DNA from: JBBRLG01 sp038231495
Lineage (GTDB): Bacteria > Planctomycetota > Planctomycetia > Gemmatales > Gemmataceae
Assembly (NCBI GenBank): GCA_038231495.1
Contig: JBBRLG010000027.1
Span: 1-25,659, forward strand
Reading direction: 5' to 3'
Length of the DNA: 25,659 nt
Part shown: piece by piece, positions 6,658 to 14,084 of the stretch
Position numbering within the stretch: position 1 is the stretch's first letter
Layout: the number at the start of each line of letters is the position of its first letter
Notes under the pieces: model-generated
Seen by the model: the letters and a program-made list of their open reading frames with translations, nothing else
Databases searched by the model: none
Told to the model about the DNA's origin: nothing
Position numbers and translations under genes: made by a program

Positions 6658-9600
6658 ATGTCGGACAGGCCCAAGCTCAGCCAGTTGCTGGCGCGGTGGG
6701 AAGAGTTGCACGAGCAAGGGCAAGAAGTCACGCCCGAAGAGCTGTGCCAAACCTGCCCCGAACATGTGGAAGAGGTGCGCCGCTGCGTGGCGGCGCTCCA
6801 GGCGTTCGACGGCGTCCCCGATACGAAAACAGTGGAAGCGACCCCCGGCAAGTCCAGGCGGCCAGCACCGGCGGCACCGGCCGGGTATGAAATTTTGGGC
6901 GAACTGGGTCGTGGAGGCATGGGTGTCGTCTACCGCGCCCGGCACCTGGCCCTGAAGCGCGTGGTGGCCCTCAAGATGATCCTGGCCGGCGACCATGCCG
7001 GAGCCGATCAGGTGAATCGCTTCCGCCGGGAGGCCGAGGCGGTGGCCCGGTTGCAACACCCCAACATCGTTCAGATTCACGAGGTCGGCGGCCAGGACGC
7101 AAGGCCCTACCTCGCCCTGGAATTCGTGGAGGGCGGCAGCCTGGAGCGCCGGCTGTCCGAAGAGCTGATGCCGTCCCGCGCCGCCGCCGAACTCGTTCAA
7201 ATCCTCGCCCGCGCCGTCCACGCGGCGCACCTGAAGGGCATCGTCCACCGCGACCTCAAGCCGGCCAACGTCCTCCTCGCGGCGGACGGCACACCCAAGG
7301 TGACGGACTTCGGGTTGGCTAAAATGCTGGCCGACGACGACGCCCCCGGCCAGCCCACCCGCAGCGGCGCGGTCGTGGGCACGGCGAGCTACATGGCCCC
7401 CGAACAGGCGCGCGGCCGGGGGCGCGAAGTGGGGCCGTGCAGCGACGTGTACGCCCTGGGCGCGATCCTGTACGAGACGCTGACGGGTCGGCCCCCGTTC
7501 CGGGGCAGTAGCCTCCTGGAGACGCTCGAACTGGTGGCCGCCGCCGAGCCGGTGCCGCCGGGCCGGCTTCAGCCGCGGTTGGCGCGCGACCTGGAAACGA
7601 TCTGCCTGAAATGCCTGGAAAAAGACCCGCGCCGCCGTTACGCCAGCGCTCTCGCCCTGGCCGACGACCTGGGCCGCTTCCTGCGCCACGAGCCGATCCT
7701 GGCCCGGCCGGTCGGACCGGTCGGCCGCCTCGTCCGCTTCGCGCGCCGCCACCCGCTGCCGACGTTCCTGGGAGCGGTGACGGCCGCAGCCCTGGTACTG
7801 GGCACTACCCTGGCGCTCCTCTTCGCCGCCGACGCCCGGCAAGAGGCCAAGATATCGGACACGGCCCGACTTGCTTCGGACGAGAGCCGTTTCCAGGCCG
7901 CCTGCCAGCTGGCGGAGAGTCAACTGGAGCGCGGCCTGGCGCTGTGCGAACAGCGCGAAGTGGGGCAGGGACTGCTGTGGCTGGCCCGCGCCCTGGAGAC
8001 GCTGATCGGTGCGCCGCGACCCGCCCCGGACCTGGAGCGCGTCCTCCGCGTCAACCTGGCCGAGTGGCGGCAGGAGGCTAGCACCCTCGAAGCCGTCCTG
8101 CCACACCCGGTCGCGGTCGGTGCCGCCGCCTTCGACCCGGACGGCCACACCGTCTGGACCGGGCCGCGGACCGTTCACGAGAATTACGACCCGGCCGACC
8201 TGCGGGTGCGGTCGTGGAGTAGTGACGGCACTCCGGGCAAGATTTCCTTCGGCCACCCCAAGACTTACTGCCTGACGTTCAGCCCCGACGGCAAGACGAT
8301 GCTGACGGGCGGCGGCGTCGATGACAAAAAAGCGCGCCTGATCGACGCCGCCACGGGCCGCTTGCTCCACGAACTGGCCCACCCGGCGTCGGTGCGGGGG
8401 GTCGCCTTTAGCCCCGACGGTCGGACGTTCGCCACGGCCTCGGGACCGGTGGTGCGCTTCTGGGTGACGGCCACGGGCGCGCCGAGCGGCGAGAACCTGA
8501 CGCACCCGGCCGGGGTCCAGGGGGTAGCCTTCAGTCCCGACGGGCACTTGCTGCTGACCGCGTGTGCCGACAAGAGGGCGCGCCTGTGGCACGTCGCGGA
8601 GCGCAAGCCCGCCGGCGAACCGCTGGCCCACGATGCGGCCGTAACCGGCGTGGCGTGGGGTCCGCGGGAAGTGGTTGAGGGCAAAAGCGTCGCGGAGCAG
8701 GTGGCCGTGACCGCGAGCATGGACCAGACGGTGCGGTGCTGGCTGGTTACGCCCGAAGGCACGGGGCGCTTGCTGCGCGTCCTGCGCCACAAGGCTCCCG
8801 TCACCTGCGTTGCCAGCCAACCCAAGGGCGACCTGCTGCTGGCGGGCACCGAGGATGGCACCGTCTGGCTCTGGGACGCGAACTTCTCAGTACCGCGAGA
8901 GGTGTTGCGCCGGCACCATTCGCCGGTCACGGCGGCGGCCTTCAACGCGGACGGCAAGCGGTTCGTGACGGCGAGCATGGACGGGACGGCCGCCGTCTGG
9001 CGCGTCCCGGAGGGTAAGCCGGTGCGAACCTCCTTCCCGCATCCCGGCGAGTTGAGCGTCCTGTCCCTCAGTCCGGACGGCCGCCGGCTTTTGACCGCCG
9101 GCTACGACCGCACGGCCCGCCTGTGGGACCTCGACAGCGGCAAGGAGGCGGTCCCGGCCCTGGAACACGCCGGCCCCGTGCTCCAGGCCACGTTCAGCGG
9201 CGACGGCGCGCAAGTGCTGACCGCCGTCGTGGACCTGGAATTGCGGACCGGCCCGGACGGCAAGAAAATGGTCGTGGACCGCGGCCCGCACACCGCGCAC
9301 CTGTGGGAGGCAGCCACCGGCCGGCGGCTGCACGACCTGAGCGGGCATGAAGAGGCGATCCGGGCCACGGCGTTTCGGCCCGACAGTCGGCAGGCGATGA
9401 CGGTCGAGGACACGGGCACGGTCCGGCTGTGGGCTACCGACACGGGCAAACAGCTTCTACCCCCTTTGAAGCTCCGCGGTGTCTTTAACGCATTGTATGA
9501 TCCGTCGGGCCAAAGCCTGTTGACGGTGGGCAGCCGCGCGCCCGGCGACTACTCCCGTAAATGGCAGGTTTGCCGTTGGTCGCCGGACACGGGTCAGGCG

Positions 9601-10266
9601 CTCGGCCCGCCGTGGGACCACGACCTGTTAGTGCGCGAGGTGGCGTTGAGTCCCGACGGTCGGCTGGCGGCGACCCGTTCCCTGTCGGACGCCGCGGTCC
9701 GGTTGTGGGACGTGGAGACCGGTCGGCCCCACGGCACCATTCCCATGCCGCGGCCGGCGGAGGCGCTGGCCTTCCACCCCGGCGGCAAATGGCTGGCGAC
9801 GGCGGGCCAGGACCGGACGGTCCGCTTCTGGGACCTGGAAACCCTGCGCGGCCGCGGCCGGCCCTTGCCGCACCCCGCGGCGTTGCGTGCCCTGGCGTTC
9901 AGCCCCGACGGCCGCGTGCTGGCGACGGGCAGCGGCGAGCCGACGACCGACCCCGCCACCGGCGCGTTCATCTCCACCAACGAGCTGCGCCTGTGGGACG
10001 TGGAAACCGGCTGGCCGATTGCGGCGCCGCAGCCCGGCGACGGCGCGCTGAAGCTGTTTGCCTTCACACCCGACGGCCGCCGGTTCGTGACGGCCGGATT
10101 GGGTCCGGTCCTGCTGTTCGACCTACCAGTTCCTGCCCCGGGGACGCCGGAGGAATTGCGGCAGCAACTGGAAGTGCGGACGGGCCTGCAACTGGACGCT
10201 GGCGGGGCGGCGCGGCCCCTGGGCGTCCAGGAGTGGCGGCCGGCGGAAGATGGGGCGGTCCGGTGA
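6658..10266 (+). CDS. membrane Ser/Thr protein kinase with C-terminal WD40 propellers
   Basis: The 1202-residue protein starts at ATG 6658, which has ggaaagg nine bases upstream; the longer frame from 6625 lacks this. Residues 1-60 are a helical leader. The Hanks-type kinase domain spans about 76-342: GELGRGGMGVVY loop, VVALKMI lysine (K106), HRDLKPANVLL (D199), DFGLAK (D217) and MAPEQ, so all catalytic residues are present. One membrane segment follows (about 367-390, TFLGAVTAAALVLGTTLALL). A helical stretch then leads into WD40 repeats to the end, with some 14-15 SPDG-type turns recognisable, enough for two seven-bladed propellers. The membrane-anchored kinase likely reads a signal with the propeller half and phosphorylates unknown partners. 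It converges on the DUF1552 gene with a 16-bp gap and no visible terminator. Confidence 0.93.
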   Translation: MSDRPKLSQLLARWEELHEQGQEVTPEELCQTCPEHVEEVRRCVAALQAFDGVPDTKTVEATPGKSRRPAPAAPAGYEILGELGRGGMGVVYRARHLALKRVVALKMILAGDHAGADQVNRFRREAEAVARLQHPNIVQIHEVGGQDARPYLALEFVEGGSLERRLSEELMPSRAAAELVQILARAVHAAHLKGIVHRDLKPANVLLAADGTPKVTDFGLAKMLADDDAPGQPTRSGAVVGTASYMAPEQARGRGREVGPCSDVYALGAILYETLTGRPPFRGSSLLETLELVAAAEPVPPGRLQPRLARDLETICLKCLEKDPRRRYASALALADDLGRFLRHEPILARPVGPVGRLVRFARRHPLPTFLGAVTAAALVLGTTLALLFAADARQEAKISDTARLASDESRFQAACQLAESQLERGLALCEQREVGQGLLWLARALETLIGAPRPAPDLERVLRVNLAEWRQEASTLEAVLPHPVAVGAAAFDPDGHTVWTGPRTVHENYDPADLRVRSWSSDGTPGKISFGHPKTYCLTFSPDGKTMLTGGGVDDKKARLIDAATGRLLHELAHPASVRGVAFSPDGRTFATASGPVVRFWVTATGAPSGENLTHPAGVQGVAFSPDGHLLLTACADKRARLWHVAERKPAGEPLAHDAAVTGVAWGPREVVEGKSVAEQVAVTASMDQTVRCWLVTPEGTGRLLRVLRHKAPVTCVASQPKGDLLLAGTEDGTVWLWDANFSVPREVLRRHHSPVTAAAFNADGKRFVTASMDGTAAVWRVPEGKPVRTSFPHPGELSVLSLSPDGRRLLTAGYDRTARLWDLDSGKEAVPALEHAGPVLQATFSGDGAQVLTAVVDLELRTGPDGKKMVVDRGPHTAHLWEAATGRRLHDLSGHEEAIRATAFRPDSRQAMTVEDTGTVRLWATDTGKQLLPPLKLRGVFNALYDPSGQSLLTVGSRAPGDYSRKWQVCRWSPDTGQALGPPWDHDLLVREVALSPDGRLAATRSLSDAAVRLWDVETGRPHGTIPMPRPAEALAFHPGGKWLATAGQDRTVRFWDLETLRGRGRPLPHPAALRALAFSPDGRVLATGSGEPTTDPATGAFISTNELRLWDVETGWPIAAPQPGDGALKLFAFTPDGRRFVTAGLGPVLLFDLPVPAPGTPEELRQQLEVRTGLQLDAGGAARPLGVQEWRPAEDGAVR

Positions 10267-10282
10267 TGCCGGGTGGCCGCCG

Positions 10283-11608
10283 TCACAGTCCCGCCAGTTC
10301 TCCCGTGGCGTCGCCGAACCGCTCGGCCTTTACGCCCATGCGCTGCATCAGCGACAGGTACAGGCTGCAAAGCTTGCGATTGTCGTCGCCGCGGGCCGTG
10401 TAATCGAGGACGCGGCCGGTGGCAAGTTTCCCGCCGAGACCCCCTACGAGCAGCACGGGGAGCTTGCCCGAATCGTGCTGGCTGCCCGACCACATGTTGG
10501 AAACAAACATCAGGCACGAGTTGTCGAGTACCGTCGTGTCGCCCTCGCGCATCTCGGCCAGCCGGCCGGCAAGGTACGCCAGCTGGCTGACATAGTAGCG
10601 CGTCACCCGTTCGTAGGCGTCGGACTGGTCGTCGTGCGAAGTCGGATGATGGGCCGTCCGCACGTCGAGGAACGGGTAGAAAAGTCCGGACAGATCCCGA
10701 CACAAGAGCAGCGTGGCGACGCGCGTCTTGTCCGTTTGGAAGCCGAGCGCGATGATGTCGCACATCAGCCGCATGTGTTCGCGGATGTCTTCGGGCAGCC
10801 CGTTGTCGGGACGCGGCATCGCGAGCGCGGGCCGGCCGTGGTCGCGGGCTTTGTCCTCGGCGCGGTCTTTCGTGGCGCGGGTGCGCTCGACCCGCTTTTC
10901 CACTTCGCGAACGCTACTCAGGTATTCGTCGAGCCTGGCCCGGTCGGCCTGGCTGACCTGGCGATTGAGGTCCGCGGCCTGCTCCTTGACACGATCGAGA
11001 ATGCCGAGGGTCCGCCGGCTGCCCTGGTTGTCGAAGAGGCTGTCAAAGGCGAGGGACGGATAGACCTCCATCGGCACCGGCGAGTTGGCGTCCTGCCAGG
11101 AGATGTGCGAACTGTAGGCCATCGAGAAATTCGTCTCGTGGTAGCCGGTGATCGGTTGCTCGCACCCCAGCACGAGGCTGGGTTGGGCGGTTTCTGCTTC
11201 CAAGTGGGCGGCGAGCACCTGGTCCATGCTGGTGCCGCCGCGCAGCACGGCCCCCTTTTGCAGCGCGGCCCCGGACAAGATATTGCCGGTCTGTCCGGGA
11301 TGAATGCCGACGCCGGTCGCGTGCTTGTTGAAAAGCCCCGAGACGACGTTCAACCGCGGCCGCAGTGCCGCCAGCGGCTCCAGGCTCTTGCTCAGTTCCA
11401 TCTCGGCACCGGCCCCCTTGGCCCACCAATTCTTGGGACTGATGCCGTTGCCCATGAACAGGGCCGCGAACCGCTGCGGGTGCGCAGTGCCAGTTGTCAC
11501 TTCGCGTCCCCAGCCCGAAAGCGACTCCAGCCAGGGCAGGGCCATCGTCACGCCGACGCCGCGGAGCAAGGTGCGGCGGGTGATCTTGTGCGGGTGCAGG
11601 TTACTCAT
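10283..11608 (-). CDS. Tat-exported DUF1552 protein
   Basis: This 441-residue protein carries a twin-arginine leader (TRRTLLRGVGVTMALPWLESL, R11-R12), so it is exported folded. The body shows the DUF1552 features FAALFMGNGISPKNWW, LNVVSGLFNKHATGVGIHPG, LSGAALQKG and, near the C-terminus, TVLDNSCLMFVSNMWSGSQHDSGKLPVLLVGG. The family is widespread in planctomycetes, is normally encoded next to a DUF1587/1592/1588/1585 cytochrome-type gene, and has no proven reaction. Here that partner is at 14085-17060 and several accessory genes lie between. The ATG at 11608 sits inside the last codons of the upstream DUF5678-like gene (8-base overlap), so translation may be coupled. The Shine-Dalgarno is weak (ctgggga). 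Confidence 0.9.
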   Translation of the reverse strand: MSNLHPHKITRRTLLRGVGVTMALPWLESLSGWGREVTTGTAHPQRFAALFMGNGISPKNWWAKGAGAEMELSKSLEPLAALRPRLNVVSGLFNKHATGVGIHPGQTGNILSGAALQKGAVLRGGTSMDQVLAAHLEAETAQPSLVLGCEQPITGYHETNFSMAYSSHISWQDANSPVPMEVYPSLAFDSLFDNQGSRRTLGILDRVKEQAADLNRQVSQADRARLDEYLSSVREVEKRVERTRATKDRAEDKARDHGRPALAMPRPDNGLPEDIREHMRLMCDIIALGFQTDKTRVATLLLCRDLSGLFYPFLDVRTAHHPTSHDDQSDAYERVTRYYVSQLAYLAGRLAEMREGDTTVLDNSCLMFVSNMWSGSQHDSGKLPVLLVGGLGGKLATGRVLDYTARGDDNRKLCSLYLSLMQRMGVKAERFGDATGELAGL

Positions 11609-11945
11609 GGCAATCCCCAGCCTGTTGGCTTTTCATCGTATGCCACCGATGCGTATATATGTGGTACGTGCTATCTATTGGGATGTAACGAGTAAAGCGA
11701 CCGTCATCATCGGGATGGGCCGCGGTCGCCAGGGCGAGGACTTCTTCCGGCGTGTCGGCAACGAATAGCTCCTGGCCGGCAATGCAAAGGCATTTGCTAC
11801 GATATTGAGCGTAAATTTCACCGGCGTGGGCGTCAAACCAAGCCCAATTCCGTGCGAAGCGCTCGTCTTGCGCTCTGGCCTTTACCAATTCTTCCGCGTC
11901 GGTTACCTCTTCCATGACCAGGGGAAATTGCCTGATTCGTATCAT
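11601..11945 (-). CDS. small DUF5678-like protein
   Basis: This 114-residue protein starts at ATG 11945 with AGGAG seven bases upstream; an upstream ATG at 11984 lacks such a site. The central stretch WFDAHAGEIYAQYRSKCLCI plus AGQELFVADTPEEVLALA has the pattern of DUF5678-type domains: a WxxxH helix, a 'KYV(A)I' strand, then 'G..VAD..EE...LA'. The family has no known biochemical function and often accompanies aspartyl-protease or small accessory genes. The gene lies 39 bp after the broken nuclease gene and overlaps the DUF1552 start by 8 bases. Its last residues (KSQQAGDCHE) look like former untranslated leader of DUF1552. Confidence 0.65.
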   Translation of the reverse strand: MIRIRQFPLVMEEVTDAEELVKARAQDERFARNWAWFDAHAGEIYAQYRSKCLCIAGQELFVADTPEEVLALATAAHPDDDGRFTRYIPIDSTYHIYTHRWHTMKSQQAGDCHE

Positions 11946-11984
11946 GATAGTCTCCTGGGTTGGTAATCTGGTTAAGATTTGCAA

Positions 11985-13104
11985 TTAAATTCCCTCTTCG
12001 GGTACTCCGGGAATAGCCGGTTGGTCGAGCGTCTGGATCGAGCGGGCCTGCTTGAGGCATTCTCGCAGGAACTTTTCCAACCATTCCAGTTGGCCGACCT
12101 TCGAGTGTGAGAAGAAGTGGATGGATTCCGAATCTAATTCGACTTCTTGATACCATTGGTAACGGCCGGGTAACCCGTTTTGCTCACAAAGGGGGCCCAC
12201 CCGGAGTTTTGCCGCTACTTCGTGATCGATCTGGCAGCGAGTCTCGAACCAAAGTTTTCCCGGCTCCAAGAGGTTGACCCCGGCCCAGAACTTTCCCCCG
12301 TCAAAGTTAAGACCCATGTAATTCCATGTGGCCACCTTCTTAACCGGCACATCGCAGGCTGTGGCTGCCTCAAGCAGCATGGTCAGCAGGTTTGAGAGAG
12401 CACGCACACCCTCGGGCATGTACTTATCAACTTTTTCAAGTGTCATACCTCTCGCCTCTAATGAAGCTGAGAAATTGGCGTCCCAAAAAACTGGCGGTAT
12501 CAGAGGCTTCCTTGCACGCGGGCATTTCTTTCTCAAGCCAGCAAGCGAACTCAAACCATCGGACCTCAAAATCCGGCCGAGTGTCCATGGGTTGGAATAG
12601 CTCTGGGTATCGGGTAAGCAGAATTAGCCGGGTTTGGTTGGCTCCGCATTCGTCCAGGAGTACGCGGTAGCCCTCTAGCTGGCCGGTTCGCAGTTCGGAC
12701 TCTGCTTTCACTTCGACCCAAATGAGTCGGTGAGGGCTGCGAATTTCCAAATCCGGACGACCTTGACCAGCCTCCACTTGCGTGTGAAGTTCGATCGTGC
12801 TGGCATCTTCAGGGGGCACGTCAAGGAAGCCACCCGTCAGTCGTGCCACCAATCGCGTTCCGACCGCCGGGGCCAAGACCAACAGCTGTTCTAGTGCTCT
12901 GTCAAGCGTCGATTGATGGGTGGGACGGGCTTCCTAGCCCGTCCGTGTTCAAGGACGGGCTAGGAAGCCCGTCCTACAGCACCCATCAAAGCACGAGTGA
13001 CACTGCACTAGCACAACGGCCACCGACTCGGTCAAGAAGTTTTCGTCCTGCCGCGACGCCCATTTGTGCAGCCGCAGGAACAGATTGTTGGTGGGCAATG
13101 CCAT
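11985..13104 (-). pseudogene. PD-(D/E)XK nuclease-like gene split by a palindromic element and a frameshift
   Basis: Three pieces make one gene. Piece 1 (13104-13009, ATG with AGGAG six bases upstream) reads MALPTNNLFLRLHKWA up to VAVVL. Piece 2 resumes after the 12891-13011 palindrome as EQLLVLAPAVGTRLVARL and carries the nuclease core GRPDLEI...LIWVEVKAES (D and E-x-K of the PD-(D/E)XK fold). Piece 3, in another frame from about 12462, continues ARGMTLEKVDKYMPEGVRAL and ends at 11985. Deleting the element with one CTAG copy (117 bases) and one extra base near 12462 leaves an open frame of 334 codons including stop. The superfamily covers restriction, repair and defence nucleases; the target is unknown. 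Alternatively, pieces 2 and 3 are expressed separately: an ATG at about 12446 overlaps the earlier stop. Confidence 0.75.
12891..13011. mobile_element. 121-bp palindromic MITE with CTAG ends, inserted in nuclease gene
   Basis: The ends ctagtgcNNtgtca are imperfect inverted repeats that extend through ttgatgggtg. The centre is a perfect 22-bp inverted repeat (ggacgggcttcctagcccgtcc, in two parts, around gtgttcaa), and each half is itself a gacgggct/agcccgtc hairpin. CTAG flanks both sides (12891-12894 and 13008-13011). IS630-family transposons are known to favour CTAG and duplicate TA, so this may be an IS630-derived MITE; that link is inferred. Precise removal rejoins the nuclease frame as GTG CTA GAA CAG. 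It places an in-frame stop near 12948-12950 in the interrupted gene. Confidence 0.85.
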
Positions 13105-13119
13105 TCGCTACTCCTAACG

Positions 13120-13195
13120 CCCATTCTACTGCCCCTGCGGATCGTCGCGTCCCCGCTTGTTCCGAAACTGCGGACTCATAACGATCCATTCGACC
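13120..13195 (-). pseudogene. orphan duplicate of the DUF1592-type gene's 3' end
   Basis: These 76 bases align without gaps to 14079-14154 (62 matches by eye), the end of the DUF1587/1592/1585 gene. Translation gives VEWIVMSPQFRNKRGRDDPQ then a stop at 13126-13128, against VEAIVTSPQFRNKRGRDGPR in the live gene, with the stop at the same relative place. Similarity ends abruptly at 13195/13196, so only about 22 codons are kept. The nuclease gene starts 22 bp after this orphan stop, just as the DUF5678-like gene at 14043 starts 41 bp after the live one. Confidence 0.8.
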
Positions 13196-13285
13196 CGCAT
13201 CATACGCCTTCTTCGTTCATTGCGCACGATCTCGGCTCGCACGAACAGCTTGCTTGGCCCGCCCTTCAGGCCGCGTGCGGGGAAA

Positions 13286-13708
13286 TCAGAACTCCAGCGT
13301 GAACTGTCCGGCAGGCCCGTCCACGTTCAACACCAGCTCGCCTACTAAATCCATGCCGAACAGCACTTCGACATCGGGCAAGTCCTGGGGAAGATCCGTC
13401 ACGACCCAAGTGGCGCGCGAAAAGGTCATGCCGGCTGGGTCGAAGAGAGTGAAACTTACGCGATAAAACCGAACGAAGGCAACTCCACTGGCGGTCTGCG
13501 TGCGGGATGACCCTCCCGGCGTAGCGTCCAAGGTGGTCAAGATTCCGGGACCGACAGCTGTGACTACCGTACCCGTATCAATTAGGGTTCGCACCTGAAC
13601 GGGCCTGGGCAGTGGGTTTCCTTGGGCAAGCAGGTGCTGCATCGCGACCGTATCCGGCCCGACCAAGGCCGGCATGAGCAAGCCGTCCGGAGCAACGGCG
13701 AACGTCAT
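13286..13708 (-). CDS. retropepsin-like aspartyl protease
   Basis: This roughly 140-residue protein probably starts at ATG 13708, giving an ATGA overlap with the stop of the upstream DUF5678-like gene; ATG 13717 is an alternative. It shows the retroviral-type aspartic protease signature RTLIDTGTVVTAVGPGIL (D-T-G catalytic triad) and, near the C-terminus, VEVLFGMDLVGELVLNV, equivalent to the 'ILGxDxL' flap-closing segment. Such single-lobe enzymes work as dimers. Bacterial versions are poorly studied; they are often paired with a DUF5678-like gene, as here. No signal peptide or membrane segment is seen, so a cytoplasmic role is likely. Confidence 0.78.
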   Translation of the reverse strand: MTFAVAPDGLLMPALVGPDTVAMQHLLAQGNPLPRPVQVRTLIDTGTVVTAVGPGILTTLDATPGGSSRTQTASGVAFVRFYRVSFTLFDPAGMTFSRATWVVTDLPQDLPDVEVLFGMDLVGELVLNVDGPAGQFTLEF

Positions 13709-14043
13709 CCGAGGCATGGGCGCGAATACCCCCACCGCATGGGTTTCAAATAAAGCTGGATTTCCTGGACCAAAAAGGGCGCACTGCCGAATTGCAGCCG
13801 ACCGGCCAGTTCGGCAGCTGCGAGCTTGTCCCAGACGCCGACCAGATGCTCTCCTTGGAAGACGGCAAATTTCCCGGCCTGCCCCTCGTTCACTAACCGG
13901 AACACTTCGCGTTTGAAGGCCCGCCACTCTTCGGCAAACGGTTCCCCTTCCGGGATGTCCGGAAGCTCATTGATCTTGGTCCCACCTACGACGGTTGCCT
14001 GGTTTGCGTCTTGCACCCGTTGTTTTTCGTCGCCTCGGCTCAT
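13705..14043 (-). CDS. DUF5678-like protein paired with aspartyl protease
   Basis: The 112-residue protein has an acidic N-terminal part and a C-terminal segment, NEGQAGKFAVFQGEHLVG followed by AAELAGRLQFGSAPFLVQEI, that fits the DUF5678-like pattern 'GKYVLI.G..VVG......A...G...FG..PFLV..I'. The start at 14043 has a good Shine-Dalgarno (gggagg, 8 bases upstream). It begins 41 bp after the stop of the DUF1592-type gene and overlaps the protease gene by an ATGA, so the two are almost certainly translated together. The function is unknown; co-occurrence suggests it is a partner or substrate-presenting factor for the protease (inference). Confidence 0.7.
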   Translation of the reverse strand: MSRGDEKQRVQDANQATVVGGTKINELPDIPEGEPFAEEWRAFKREVFRLVNEGQAGKFAVFQGEHLVGVWDKLAAAELAGRLQFGSAPFLVQEIQLYLKPMRWGYSRPCLG

Positions 14044-14084
14044 CAGGCATCCTCCCGGAAATCGAGAAAACGCGGACTCCCATT

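Noticed and set aside
6466..8820. 784-codon open frame on the minus strand
   Set aside because: It is a shadow of the WD40 kinase gene. It has low-complexity RG/AG composition, no homology pattern, and it crosses the divergent promoter region.
10250..11695. 481-codon plus-strand frame
   Set aside because: It is antisense to the DUF1552 gene and contains no recognisable domain.
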